DNA from: Enhydrobacter aerosaccus
GTDB taxonomy: Bacteria; Pseudomonadota; Alphaproteobacteria; Reyranellales; Reyranellaceae
Assembly (NCBI RefSeq): GCF_900167455.1
Contig: NZ_FUWJ01000008.1
Span: 1-64,000, forward strand
Direction: 5' to 3'
Length of the DNA stretch: 64,000 nucleotides
Made by a program: the position numbers and the translations under genes. Below the pieces are notes generated by a model, which was given only the letters and a program-made list of their open reading frames with translations, was not told where the DNA came from and searched no databases. Position 1 is the first letter of the stretch, and each line of letters begins with the position of its first letter. Of this stretch, positions 32,650 through 40,581 are shown piece after piece.

Positions 32650-33903
32650 CTACGCTGCCGGCAGGTCGACCCGGAAGCGGCTGCCGCCGCCCTCTGCCGC
32701 CAAGCAAACGGCATCGCCGCCATGGCGCCTGGCGATTTCGCGCACCAACGCAAGGCCGAGGCCGCTGCCGCGGCCGCTCTCGCGACTGTCCTTCAGGCGA
32801 TAGAAGGGCTCGAAGATGCGTTCGCGCTCCTCGGACGGCACGCCGGGCCCATGATCGCGCACCTCCAGCACCGCCTTGTCGCCTTCGACGGTCGCCGTGA
32901 TCTCGATCGGTCCCGTGCCGCCATAGCGCTGCGCATTCTCGAGCAGGTTACGGATCAGCCGACGCAACAGCAGCCGGTCGCCGAGAACCGTCACGGGCAC
33001 GCCGTCGGCCTCGATGTCGTAATGCGCCGCTTCCTCGGCGGCCAGCGCCAGCAGATCGATCGGATCGCGGCGCTCGAGTCCCGGTACCGCGTCGAGCCGG
33101 CTGGTCAGCAGGATCTCGTCGATCAGCTGGTCGAGCTCGGCGATGTCGCGCTTCAGCGACTCGCGACGCTCCGGATCGGTCTGGTCGCTCATCAACGAAA
33201 CGGCCAGCCCGATGCGCGCCAGCGGCGTGCGCAGCTCGTGGCTGCAGTTGGCGAGCAGCAGCCGGTGCGCCGCCACCAGCTCCTCGATGCGCGCGGCGCT
33301 GCGGTTGAAGCTCTCGGCCAGCGCCGCGATCTCGTCGTGTCCCTCGACCTTCACGCGCGCGGCCAGATCGCCGGTGCCGAGCTGTTCGACGCCGGTCTTG
33401 AGCCGTTCGATTCGGCGGCTGAGGCCACGCACCACGGGATAGGCGCCGACGGCGATGGCGGCGGCGACGATGGCGAGGAAGGCCGCGATCCAGACGGTCG
33501 GATTGGGCCGCTCGCGCACCTGCCGCGCCACCAGCCAGCGCCCGTCGGGAAGCTGCAGTGTGAAGCTCGGCCCCTCGCGGCCGCGTCGCCATCCCGGCCG
33601 GGCGCGCGCCGGATCGAAGCGCGGCGGCGGCCGTCCCGCGGCGGCCAGCACGGCGCCGTCCGGGCCATAGAGCGCGATGTCGAAATGCAGCTTGCGATGC
33701 AGTTTCTCCAGCGCGCGTTGGTCGTCGGCCGGCGGCGCATCCGCATCCGGCAGCAGCGCGCCGGTCAACTCGGCAGCCACGTCGAGATATTGCGGCGTGC
33801 GCGCCTCCTCGTCGGCCACGCGCCACAGCAGGGCGGCGACGCCGACGAACACCGCCAGCGCCAGCACGATGGTCAGATAGAACTTGAGATAAAGCCGCTG
33901 CAT
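32650..33903 (-). CDS. Sensor histidine kinase, CpxA/EnvZ-like
   Basis: This 417-residue inner-membrane kinase has a first span at about residues 9-29, a periplasmic sensor of roughly 105 residues, a second span near 138-158 and a HAMP domain. The H-box is LLANCSHELRTPLARIG, the N-box RLIRNLLENAQRYG and the G-boxes RDHGPGVPS and GSGLGLALV. It pairs with the OmpR-type regulator at 34477-35172, but a DUF559 gene sits between them. The CpxP-like gene and the CpxR-type box upstream suggest envelope-stress sensing. Confidence 0.92.
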   Translation of the reverse strand: MQRLYLKFYLTIVLALAVFVGVAALLWRVADEEARTPQYLDVAAELTGALLPDADAPPADDQRALEKLHRKLHFDIALYGPDGAVLAAAGRPPPRFDPARARPGWRRGREGPSFTLQLPDGRWLVARQVRERPNPTVWIAAFLAIVAAAIAVGAYPVVRGLSRRIERLKTGVEQLGTGDLAARVKVEGHDEIAALAESFNRSAARIEELVAAHRLLLANCSHELRTPLARIGLAVSLMSDQTDPERRESLKRDIAELDQLIDEILLTSRLDAVPGLERRDPIDLLALAAEEAAHYDIEADGVPVTVLGDRLLLRRLIRNLLENAQRYGGTGPIEITATVEGDKAVLEVRDHGPGVPSEERERIFEPFYRLKDSRESGRGSGLGLALVREIARRHGGDAVCLAAEGGGSRFRVDLPAA

Positions 33904-33913
33904 CGCCGTCGTC

Positions 33914-34022
33914 GCCCCCTCACCCGTCCTCTCCCCCTCGCGGGGGAGAGGTGCACAAGGGGCTGTTCCCTCGAATGTCAGGCTCCTCTCCCCCCTTTGG
34001 GGGGAGAGGTTGGGTGAGGGGG
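33914..34022. repeat. Composite palindromic repeat, left copy flanking DUF559
   Basis: Two hairpin modules about 33 bp apart: CCTCTCCCCC/GGGGGAGAGG (33928-33951) and an 11-bp stem around 33985-34009. The outer ends read CCCCCTCACCC and GGGTGAGGGGG. The first 41 bases differ from the right-hand copy at 34357 by a single base. The DUF559 gene's C-terminal codons and the kinase's upstream region lie within it. Confidence 0.85.
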
Positions 34023-34477
34023 ACCGAGAGAGCGCGTGCGATTTCGGCGGCGATGCCCTCGCGGCCCGCCATCACCTCGGTGGCCCAGAAGCGCAGCACA
34101 CGCCAGCCGTCGCGTTCCATCGCCGCCGTTCGCCGTGCGTCGGCCTCGACCTGGAACGCATGCTGCTCGCCGTCGATTTCGACCACGAGCCGGCGCTCGA
34201 GGCAGGCGAAGTCGGCGAAGAATGAGCCAATCGGATGCTGGCGCCGGAACTTGGCGCCGAGTCGGCGGTCGCGCAGCAGCTCCCAGCAGATCCGCTCGGC
34301 CCGGCTGCCGTCGCGGCGCAGCGAGCGGGCGCGTGTGATGGCGTCTTCCTCCGCCGCCCCCTCACCCGTCCTCTCCCCCTCACGGGGGAGAGGTGCTTGA
34401 ACTCGAAGAGACGCATCATTCGGGCTCCTCTCCCCCTTGGGGGAGAGGCGGGGGGAGGGGGGGATGGGGCGCGCCAT
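33920..34477 (-). CDS. DUF559 (Vsr-like PD-(D/E)XK nuclease) protein between regulator and kinase
   Basis: This 185-residue protein has a core at about residues 48-150 matching DUF559, a small nuclease-like family related to Vsr endonucleases. The pattern is RAERICWELLRDRRLGAKFR, then FFADFACLERRLVVEIDGEQ with the Asp and Glu-X-Asp of a PD-(D/E)XK site. Both tails (residues 1-45 and about 152-185) are translated from the flanking palindromic repeats and are Pro/Gly/Glu-rich. The ATG overlaps the response-regulator stop (TGATG), so it is read as part of the two-component operon. Its function here is unknown. Confidence 0.8.
   Translation of the reverse strand: MARPIPPSPRLSPKGERSPNDASLRVQAPLPREGERTGEGAAEEDAITRARSLRRDGSRAERICWELLRDRRLGAKFRRQHPIGSFFADFACLERRLVVEIDGEQHAFQVEADARRTAAMERDGWRVLRFWATEVMAGREGIAAEIARALSVPLTQPLPPKGGEEPDIRGNSPLCTSPPRGGEDG
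34357..34463. repeat. Composite palindromic repeat, right copy flanking DUF559
   Basis: Same layout and orientation as the copy at 33914-34022: a CCTCTCCCCC/GGGGGAGAGG hairpin, about 33 bp of spacer, and a second CTCTCCCCC/GGGGGAGAG hairpin. It encodes the N-terminal residues of the DUF559 protein. Together the two copies form direct repeats around the DUF559 core. Confidence 0.85.
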
Positions 34478-35172
34478 CAGCGGTCCTGGTCGCGGGCGAA
34501 GACGTAGCCGCTGCCGCGCAGGGTCAGGATGCGGCGCGGCTTCTTGGGGTCATCCTCGATGGCGGCGCGGATGCGCGAGATATGGACATCGACCGAGCGG
34601 TCGAAGGCTTCGAGCTTCTCGCCCTTCATCAGGTCCATCAGCGCGTCGCGCGACAGCACGCGGCCGGCGCGCTCGGCCAGGGCCAGCAGCAGCGCGAACT
34701 GATAGGAGGTGAGCGGCCGTTCCTCGCCGTCGACGCGCACGACGCGGGCGCCGCGATCGATCTCCAGGCGGCCGAACCGCAGCACGTCGGTGTTCGCCGC
34801 CGCGCTGCCGCCCTTACGGCGCAGGATGGCGCGCAACCGCGCCTGCAACTCGCGTGGCTCGAACGGCTTGGCGAGATAATCGTCGGCACCGATCTCCAGC
34901 CCGACCACCCGGTCCATCGGCTCGCCGCGGGCTGTCAGCATCAGGATCGGCACGTCGCTGCCGGCACGCAGCTTGCGGCAGAGATCGAGTCCATCGGCAT
35001 CGGGCAGCATCAGGTCGAGGATCACCGCGTCGAACGCCTCGCGCTTCAGCAGCGCCTCGCCCTCGCGCGCGGTGCCGGCGAGGGTCAGGCGAAAGCCCGC
35101 CCCGCCGAGATAGTCGGACACCATCCCGGCGAGGCGGTCGTCGTCATCGATCATCAGGATGCGCTCGGCCAT
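34477..35172 (-). CDS. OmpR-family response regulator, CpxR-like
   Basis: This 231-residue regulator has a receiver domain (residues 1-118) with the acidic pocket MIDDDDRLA, the phospho-acceptor in AVILDLMLPDADG and the conserved lysine in GADDYLAKPFEPREL. A C-terminal winged helix of the OmpR/PhoB type includes LTSYQFALLLALAERAGRVL and RSVDVHISRIRAAIEDD. The start MAERILMIDDDD at 35172 is preferred over a longer frame. It lies between the CpxP-like gene and the kinase. Its probable target site is the GTAAA direct repeat at 35746-35764. Confidence 0.94.
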   Translation of the reverse strand: MAERILMIDDDDRLAGMVSDYLGGAGFRLTLAGTAREGEALLKREAFDAVILDLMLPDADGLDLCRKLRAGSDVPILMLTARGEPMDRVVGLEIGADDYLAKPFEPRELQARLRAILRRKGGSAAANTDVLRFGRLEIDRGARVVRVDGEERPLTSYQFALLLALAERAGRVLSRDALMDLMKGEKLEAFDRSVDVHISRIRAAIEDDPKKPRRILTLRGSGYVFARDQDR

Positions 35173-35204
35173 GAGCCCAGTATCGGGCCGGCGCCATCCC
35201 GCTG

Positions 35205-35675
35205 TCACTGGTGCCGCGGATGATGGCGATCGTGGCTGTCCCAGTTCTTGAAGAAGGCCTGGCGCTGCTGCGCCGTCAGCACGTTGCCGGCGTCGGTCAG
35301 GGCCTTGGTGAACAGCCTGGACGAGGCGTCCGCGATCTTCATCTGGTCGGTGCGCAGCGATTCGATCTTGGCCGGATCGATCGTCGGCGCCTGCAGCGCA
35401 TCCTGCATCGCCTTGCGGTTCTCGATGCGCTGGTCGCGCAGCGGCTTCATGTCCTTGAAGGTCTGGCCGAGGATGTCGGCGATCTTCTTCTTCTGCTCCG
35501 CCGTGGCGTCGGTGCCGTCGAGCGCCCGGTCGACACGCTTCTCGACGCGCTGCTGGAACTGTGCCGGATCGAAGGACTGTCCGTCGGGCTTGGCATAGGC
35601 CATGCCGCCGGCCGTCAAGGCCAGGCTGCCGGCCAGCAGGGTCGCGAACGCGGTCTTCAGGGTGAGGGTCGTCAT
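35205..35675 (-). CDS. Periplasmic Spy/CpxP-like LTXXQ protein
   Basis: This 156-residue exported helical protein starts MTTLTLKTAFATLLAGSLAL behind GGAG at six-base spacing; ATGs four and two codons upstream are less well placed. Signal cleavage is likely after MAYA. Two LTXXQ-type repeats are seen: ATAEQKKKIADIL near residue 60 and LTAQQRQAFFKNW near residue 135. The C-terminus is His-rich (DSHDRHHPRHQ), a possible metal-binding tail. Such proteins act as envelope chaperones and inhibitors of CpxA-type kinases. It is first in the operon with the regulator and kinase. Confidence 0.87.
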   Translation of the reverse strand: MTTLTLKTAFATLLAGSLALTAGGMAYAKPDGQSFDPAQFQQRVEKRVDRALDGTDATAEQKKKIADILGQTFKDMKPLRDQRIENRKAMQDALQAPTIDPAKIESLRTDQMKIADASSRLFTKALTDAGNVLTAQQRQAFFKNWDSHDRHHPRHQ

Positions 35676-35745
35676 TGTCATCTCCATAGGGTCAATATCC
35701 CCGTGACCGCGATATGGAGGGCGCCGGTTTCGCGCCCGTCTCGCC

Positions 35746-35764
35746 TATGTAAAGTTATGTAAAG
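35746..35764. promoter_or_regulatory. CpxR-type box (GTAAA-N5-GTAAA)
   Basis: Two TATGTAAAG copies stand 10 bp apart (35746-35754 and 35756-35764), giving GTAAA-N5-GTAAA, which is the known CpxR consensus. The site is about 70 bp upstream of the CpxP-like start and directly abuts the GNAT start on the other strand. It predicts autoregulation of this two-component operon. Confidence 0.7.
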
Positions 35765-36337
35765 ATGTCCCTGCCCCAAACAGCCATCCTCCAGGCGGCC
35801 ATCCTCCAGACCGAGCGCCTGACGCTGCGCCCGCTCCTGCCGGGCGATGCCGAGGCCTATGCCGCCATGCGCTACCATCCCGAGGTCGCGCGATGGCTGC
35901 TGCCGGCCGCCGGCGATCCGCTCGAGGCCTCGCGCGCCGCGATCGCGCGCTATGCCGCGTCGTGGCGCGAGCGTGGCTACGCGCCATGGGGCGTGTTCCG
36001 GGACGGCCGGCTGATCGGCCATGCCGGCCTCAACTTCGTGGCAGAGTTCGGCGAGACGGAAGTGCTGTGGTCGCTGCATCCCGACGCCTGGGGCCATGGC
36101 TTCGCTACCGAGGCGGCCCGTGCGGCGCTGGCCTTCGGGTTCGATACGCTCGGCCTGTCGCTGATCTTCGCCATGACCAAGCCGGACAATCTTGCCTCGC
36201 AGGCGGTGATGAAGCGGCTCGGCCTCAGCTACCGCAAGGACGTGGTCTATCGCGGGATCGAGGCGGTGTGGTTCGAGATCGCCCGGGAGACGTTCGAGGC
36301 AGCGAAGGCCGGCGCGAAACCTACCACACCCACTTGA
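35765..36337 (+). CDS. GNAT family N-acetyltransferase (RimJ-like)
   Basis: This 190-residue acetyl-CoA-dependent acetyltransferase starts MSLPQTAILQAAILQTERLT with a 5-codon duplication (AILQ repeated). TERLTLRPLLPGDAEAYAAM opens the GNAT_3/RimJ fold. The acetyl-CoA-binding region is EVLWSLHPDAWGHGFATEAA, and KPDNLASQAVMKRLGLSYRK follows. No Shine-Dalgarno precedes the ATG because the CpxR-type box lies there, so CpxR binding could repress it. It overlaps the convergent autotransporter by 17 bp. A deleted copy of this gene family lies at 41762-41971. Confidence 0.87.
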   Translation: MSLPQTAILQAAILQTERLTLRPLLPGDAEAYAAMRYHPEVARWLLPAAGDPLEASRAAIARYAASWRERGYAPWGVFRDGRLIGHAGLNFVAEFGETEVLWSLHPDAWGHGFATEAARAALAFGFDTLGLSLIFAMTKPDNLASQAVMKRLGLSYRKDVVYRGIEAVWFEIARETFEAAKAGAKPTTPT

Positions 36338-39300
36338 AGCCGGCCGTTCCGCCGATGCTCTGGCCGCGGTTCGACAGTTCGGCGGCGGCGTTGGCGAAGA
36401 GCGACATGTGATCGTTCAGGGTATAGCGGGCGCCGAGATCGATCCGAGCCGCGTTGCTGGCCGCCGTGGCGCCGTCGACGGTGAACAGACTGCCCGACAG
36501 GCTGGTGAAGCCGGCCGTAACGGGGCGGCCGGTCATGAATTCGTGTTCCCAGGCCAGCCGCAGCCACGCCGCCAGCGGCCGCGAATCGACATCCGTGCGG
36601 ACATTGAGCTGGGCGCCGAGGAAGCTGGGCAGGGAGGTGGTGGACTGCGCCTGATAGGACAGTCCGAACACGCCCGGTGTGCCGTTCGCGGTCGTGCTGG
36701 TTTCGGTCATGCCCGGTTGCCAGAACTGCGCCGGTTGCAGGGCGGCGAAGGGCGCGATGGTGGTCGATCCGATCGCGAAGGCGCGCCCGATCTCGAGGCG
36801 GCCGCCGAGCAGGCTGGAGGTCGAGAGCGAGCGCTCCGTCTCGGTCGTGCCGATGCCGGCGATCTGTCGCGTCATGCTGCCGTTGAAGAGGCTGTAGACC
36901 ACCGAGCCGTTTATGTAGAAGGCGTTCCAGTCCTGCAGCGCATAGGCGCCGAAATGCACGCCGGTCGCCTGGCCGCTCGCACCGTTGCCGGGCATCGAAT
37001 AGCCGATGGAACTGCCGCCCACGGCGAAGCCGACCAGCGTGTCCGGCCCGACGCGATAATCACCCCCGACCGCGCCGCCGCCGACGCTCTGCTGCGACGC
37101 CACCGCGCCGGTCCCGCCGTTGGCATTGAGCCAGGCAGCGCCGCCGAAGCCGGCCGTCCACGCGCTCCAGCCCGGTGGCACGTCGCAGGCCTGCGCCTCG
37201 TCGGCACGGTCGAGGCAGGCGAGTTCCTCGTTGCGCCGCGTGATGGCCCGGTCCGCCATCAGGGAGGCGAACTGATTGCCGGCGAGGAAAGCCGTGGACT
37301 GCGTCACGCTCGCGCTGTCGCCCGACAGCATTTCCAGGGAGCTTGGCAACTGGCCGGCCGACAGGCCGTACAGCGCCGGCATGTTGCCGAGGCCGGGTCC
37401 GGCGTTGAAGGCGGTGTCGAAGGCGCGCGCGACCGCGGACTGGTTGCTTGCGAGGCCGGGCGTCGACGCCATGGCCGATTGCAGGTTGAGCGAAACGCTG
37501 GTCGGGCTGTAGCCCAGGCTGGCGTTGAGAAAGCCTGGTAGACCGCTGGCGGTGAGGGAGCTGAAGCTGCCGTTCACGGTGGCGGCCGACAGGATCGTGT
37601 AGCTGCGCTGGAAGCTGCTGGTGGCAAAGCTCGCCTGCACCGCGCCGCCGGCAAGCGTTGCAGTCTGGGAGACATTGGTGCGGTCGGCGGTGCTGCCGAC
37701 CTGGACCTGGTAGGTGCTGCCGGGATTGAAGGTCAGGTTGCCCATGACACTGAGCAATCCCACCGAATTGCCCGGCGCCAGCGTGCCGTTCACCACGGTC
37801 GAGGGCACGAAGCCGTTGCCGCCCAGCGTGCCGTTGACGCCGACCGTGACGCCGCTCGAACTGGTGATGTTGCCGTTCACCGACAGGGTGCCGTTGGTGA
37901 CGGTCGTGGCGCCCGTGTAGCCGGACGTGCCGTCGATGGTGAGGGTGCCGGTGCCGACCTTGGTCAGGCCGCGCCCGGCCGCGGCGCCCGTGCCGGCGGT
38001 GAGCTGCGCGTCGGTCGGCGTCGAGTTGTTGTTGGCGGCGCCGAAGATCAGCGTCGTTGCCGAGCTGAAATAGGTCGTGACGTCGTAGAGCAGCCAGGCG
38101 CCGCGACCGAACGAACTGACCGCCAGCACGTCGGCCGTCGGATTGTAGGCGAGCTGGTACACCATGGTGTTGGGCAGGTTGGCGCCGAAGATGCGGAACG
38201 GCGACAACGTCCCCACGGCACTGCTGTCGGCCACCGCCAGCGGACTTTGCAGTGGTCCCACGATGCTGCTCAGCCCGCCGACCAGCAGCGCATTGACGCC
38301 GTTGTTGGAGATGAACTCGACGGCGCCCGGCTGGATGATGTTGACGCCGCTGAGATCGAGCGCTGTGAAGCTGCCGCCCGCCGTGGCGGCGGAGCCGGAC
38401 CACAGCTTTGTGCCGTCGGCGACGTAGAACTGCGTGTCCGACCGATAGTCGAACACCAGCGATTGCGGTGCCGCGCCGCTGTAGTTGGATAGGTTGGTCA
38501 GGTTGCTGGAGGCGGACGCCGTGTAATAGAGGCCCTGCGTCGAATAGTTGGCTCCGACCAGCAGGGCATTGACGTTCGTTCCGGTGCCGTAGGCGATCGC
38601 CGTGACGCCCTGGCCGCTGTTGCCGAGATAGGAGCTGCGCGGCGTCAGGTCGAGGGTGTCGCTCTGCGCGCCGGTATCGACCGTCGTGTAGAGATAGTTG
38701 GTGCCGAAGGCGATCTTGCTCGGGTCGTTGCGGTTGAGGGCCATGAGGCTGGTGAACGGTACGTTGTCGTCGGCCTTGAAGTTCAGGCTGTTGAATTCCT
38801 GCTGGGCGACCTGTGTTCCGGCCGCGTTGTAGGTCCAGCGGGTCAGGCCGGAGAGGTTGTAGAAGCTGGTGTAGACGGCGCTCAGGCCCTCGGCGGCGCG
38901 GGTGCGGTCGTTGACCACGGCAACGATGCCGTCGGCCGGCCCGAGCGCGGTATAGGTCTGGCCGCCGGGCTGCTGCTGGTAGGCCGAGCCCGTATCCTGG
39001 GCGGAGATCACCAGCCGCTTGCCGATCGCATCATAGGCCACGGCATAGCCCTCGCGCACCGACAGGCTGGCCACGTTCATGCCGGTCCAGGTGCCGTTGG
39101 TCGATTGCGGATTGGTCCTGAGATAGATGCCGCCATCCTCGGTCAGGATCAGGTTGCCGGCGGCATCGAAGGCGAAGGCGCGCGAATCGGCATGCGGCGC
39201 CGAGTTGTTCGACGTGCCGCTCAGCGTCAGGGTCTCCACCGTCGAGGAGCCGTTCGGATTCAGCACCACGCGGAAGGCGGGCACCGTGTAGGGCTGGGGG

Positions 39301-40334
39301 TTCGAGGCGTCGCCGGCCACGTAGACGATGCTGGAATTCTTGGGATCGATCGCCAACGTCAGGTTGGTCAGTGCCTGCGCTCCGGTATTCACGTCGGATG
39401 GCGTCGTCAGCGGCGTCCAGTGCGCGCCGCCGTCCTGCGTCAGGTAGAGGCTGACCAGCTTGGCGCTGCTCGAACTGAGCGAAGCCGAGGTGTACTGGTA
39501 GATTCCGGCGACCACCGAGCCGTTCGGTCCCGCCGCCAGCCGCGCCGACTGGTTGAGCCCGATCGGCACCTGACTCGGCGAGATCTGCGTCCAGGTCGAG
39601 CCGTCGCTGCTACCCTTGTAGATGCCGCGCGTCGCCGCATCGGACGAGTTCACGACGGCATAGAGCGGCGCATTGGCGTCGTTGGCGCTCACCAGCGAGG
39701 CGACCGCGCCGGCCGGGATGCCCGCCACCGCCGAGAAGGTGCTTCCGCCATTGGTGCTGATGTAGAGCCCGCCGCCGCCGGTCTTGGGGTTGAGCGGCTC
39801 GGACTCCGCCGCCACGATCGTGCTGCCGCGCGCCACCACGCCGATCACGCTCTTGTCGAGCGTGCCGGACCCCAGCACCGACCACGACGTGCCACCATTG
39901 GCGCTGTAGAGGATGCCGATCTTCTGCCCGCCCATGTTGCTGTTCGACGTGGCGCCGGTGCCGGCATAGATCTTCTGGCCGGTGGTGTCGGTGGGATCCA
40001 TCGCCAGCGTCGCGATCGACAGCGACAGCTGCTTGTCCGTCAGCGGCGTCCAGCTCGCGCCGCCGTTCTGGGTCTTCCAGACGCCGCCATTGACGGCGCC
40101 GATATACATCGTGCCGGCATTGACGGAATCGACGGCGATCGCCTGGATCGCGCCCGCCACGGTTCCCGTGCTCGTCCTGGGATCGCCGGTCGGCGCCAGG
40201 TCCTCGCTCTGCACCGTCAGCGACGGCCCGACGCTCGGCGCCGGTCCTTGCGATACGAAATTCTGGCCCAGGGCCACGCCACTGCTGCCGGCGACGAGCG
40301 CGGCAGCCACTCCCCAACGAACGACAGGCGTCAC
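36321..40334 (-). CDS. Autotransporter with Asp-box/BNR passenger repeats
   Basis: This 1337-residue type V secreted protein has a signal peptide (MTPVVRWGVAAALVAGSSGV). A long passenger with Asp-box-like turns typical of sialidase-like propellers follows (TQNGGASWTPL, SANGGTSWSVL, STNGGSTFSAV, TQDGGAHWTPL). A PATR stretch at about residues 790-890 (GTLTIDGTSGYTGATTVTNG) precedes a C-terminal beta-barrel of about 270 residues ending in a terminal Trp (GGTAGFKWVW). Asp boxes alone do not prove sialidase activity; adhesion or glycan binding is equally possible. Confidence 0.9.
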   Translation of the reverse strand: MTPVVRWGVAAALVAGSSGVALGQNFVSQGPAPSVGPSLTVQSEDLAPTGDPRTSTGTVAGAIQAIAVDSVNAGTMYIGAVNGGVWKTQNGGASWTPLTDKQLSLSIATLAMDPTDTTGQKIYAGTGATSNSNMGGQKIGILYSANGGTSWSVLGSGTLDKSVIGVVARGSTIVAAESEPLNPKTGGGGLYISTNGGSTFSAVAGIPAGAVASLVSANDANAPLYAVVNSSDAATRGIYKGSSDGSTWTQISPSQVPIGLNQSARLAAGPNGSVVAGIYQYTSASLSSSSAKLVSLYLTQDGGAHWTPLTTPSDVNTGAQALTNLTLAIDPKNSSIVYVAGDASNPQPYTVPAFRVVLNPNGSSTVETLTLSGTSNNSAPHADSRAFAFDAAGNLILTEDGGIYLRTNPQSTNGTWTGMNVASLSVREGYAVAYDAIGKRLVISAQDTGSAYQQQPGGQTYTALGPADGIVAVVNDRTRAAEGLSAVYTSFYNLSGLTRWTYNAAGTQVAQQEFNSLNFKADDNVPFTSLMALNRNDPSKIAFGTNYLYTTVDTGAQSDTLDLTPRSSYLGNSGQGVTAIAYGTGTNVNALLVGANYSTQGLYYTASASSNLTNLSNYSGAAPQSLVFDYRSDTQFYVADGTKLWSGSAATAGGSFTALDLSGVNIIQPGAVEFISNNGVNALLVGGLSSIVGPLQSPLAVADSSAVGTLSPFRIFGANLPNTMVYQLAYNPTADVLAVSSFGRGAWLLYDVTTYFSSATTLIFGAANNNSTPTDAQLTAGTGAAAGRGLTKVGTGTLTIDGTSGYTGATTVTNGTLSVNGNITSSSGVTVGVNGTLGGNGFVPSTVVNGTLAPGNSVGLLSVMGNLTFNPGSTYQVQVGSTADRTNVSQTATLAGGAVQASFATSSFQRSYTILSAATVNGSFSSLTASGLPGFLNASLGYSPTSVSLNLQSAMASTPGLASNQSAVARAFDTAFNAGPGLGNMPALYGLSAGQLPSSLEMLSGDSASVTQSTAFLAGNQFASLMADRAITRRNEELACLDRADEAQACDVPPGWSAWTAGFGGAAWLNANGGTGAVASQQSVGGGAVGGDYRVGPDTLVGFAVGGSSIGYSMPGNGASGQATGVHFGAYALQDWNAFYINGSVVYSLFNGSMTRQIAGIGTTETERSLSTSSLLGGRLEIGRAFAIGSTTIAPFAALQPAQFWQPGMTETSTTANGTPGVFGLSYQAQSTTSLPSFLGAQLNVRTDVDSRPLAAWLRLAWEHEFMTGRPVTAGFTSLSGSLFTVDGATAASNAARIDLGARYTLNDHMSLFANAAAELSNRGQSIGGTAGFKWVW

Positions 40335-40581
40335 GAACTCTCCCCCAAAGAGGTCCCATGGCTCTTGTTCAGTCGCCTCTTACTGTACCATGAACCTGCG
40401 CAGGCGCCGCAACGTCCGAGCATGACGTTCCGAGCCGTGATGGCGCGAACGGGCTCGGTGATGTTCCAGGCGCTGCCAGCTCCTGCCTGCGGCATCGACA
40501 CCCCCGCATGTCTGAATTTCCAACCTGATCTTCTCGCACACTCCGTTTATATATTGCTCGCACGCGTTTGAGGGCTTTGAG

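Noticed and set aside
33914..34463. Repeats around DUF559 as a CRISPR array
   Set aside because: Only two copies, each a double hairpin of about 110 bp, separated by a gene core and not by short unique spacers; no cas genes.
39105..40571. 488-codon plus-strand frame opposite the autotransporter
   Set aside because: Arg/Ala-rich shadow of the autotransporter coding strand, with no start signal or domain.
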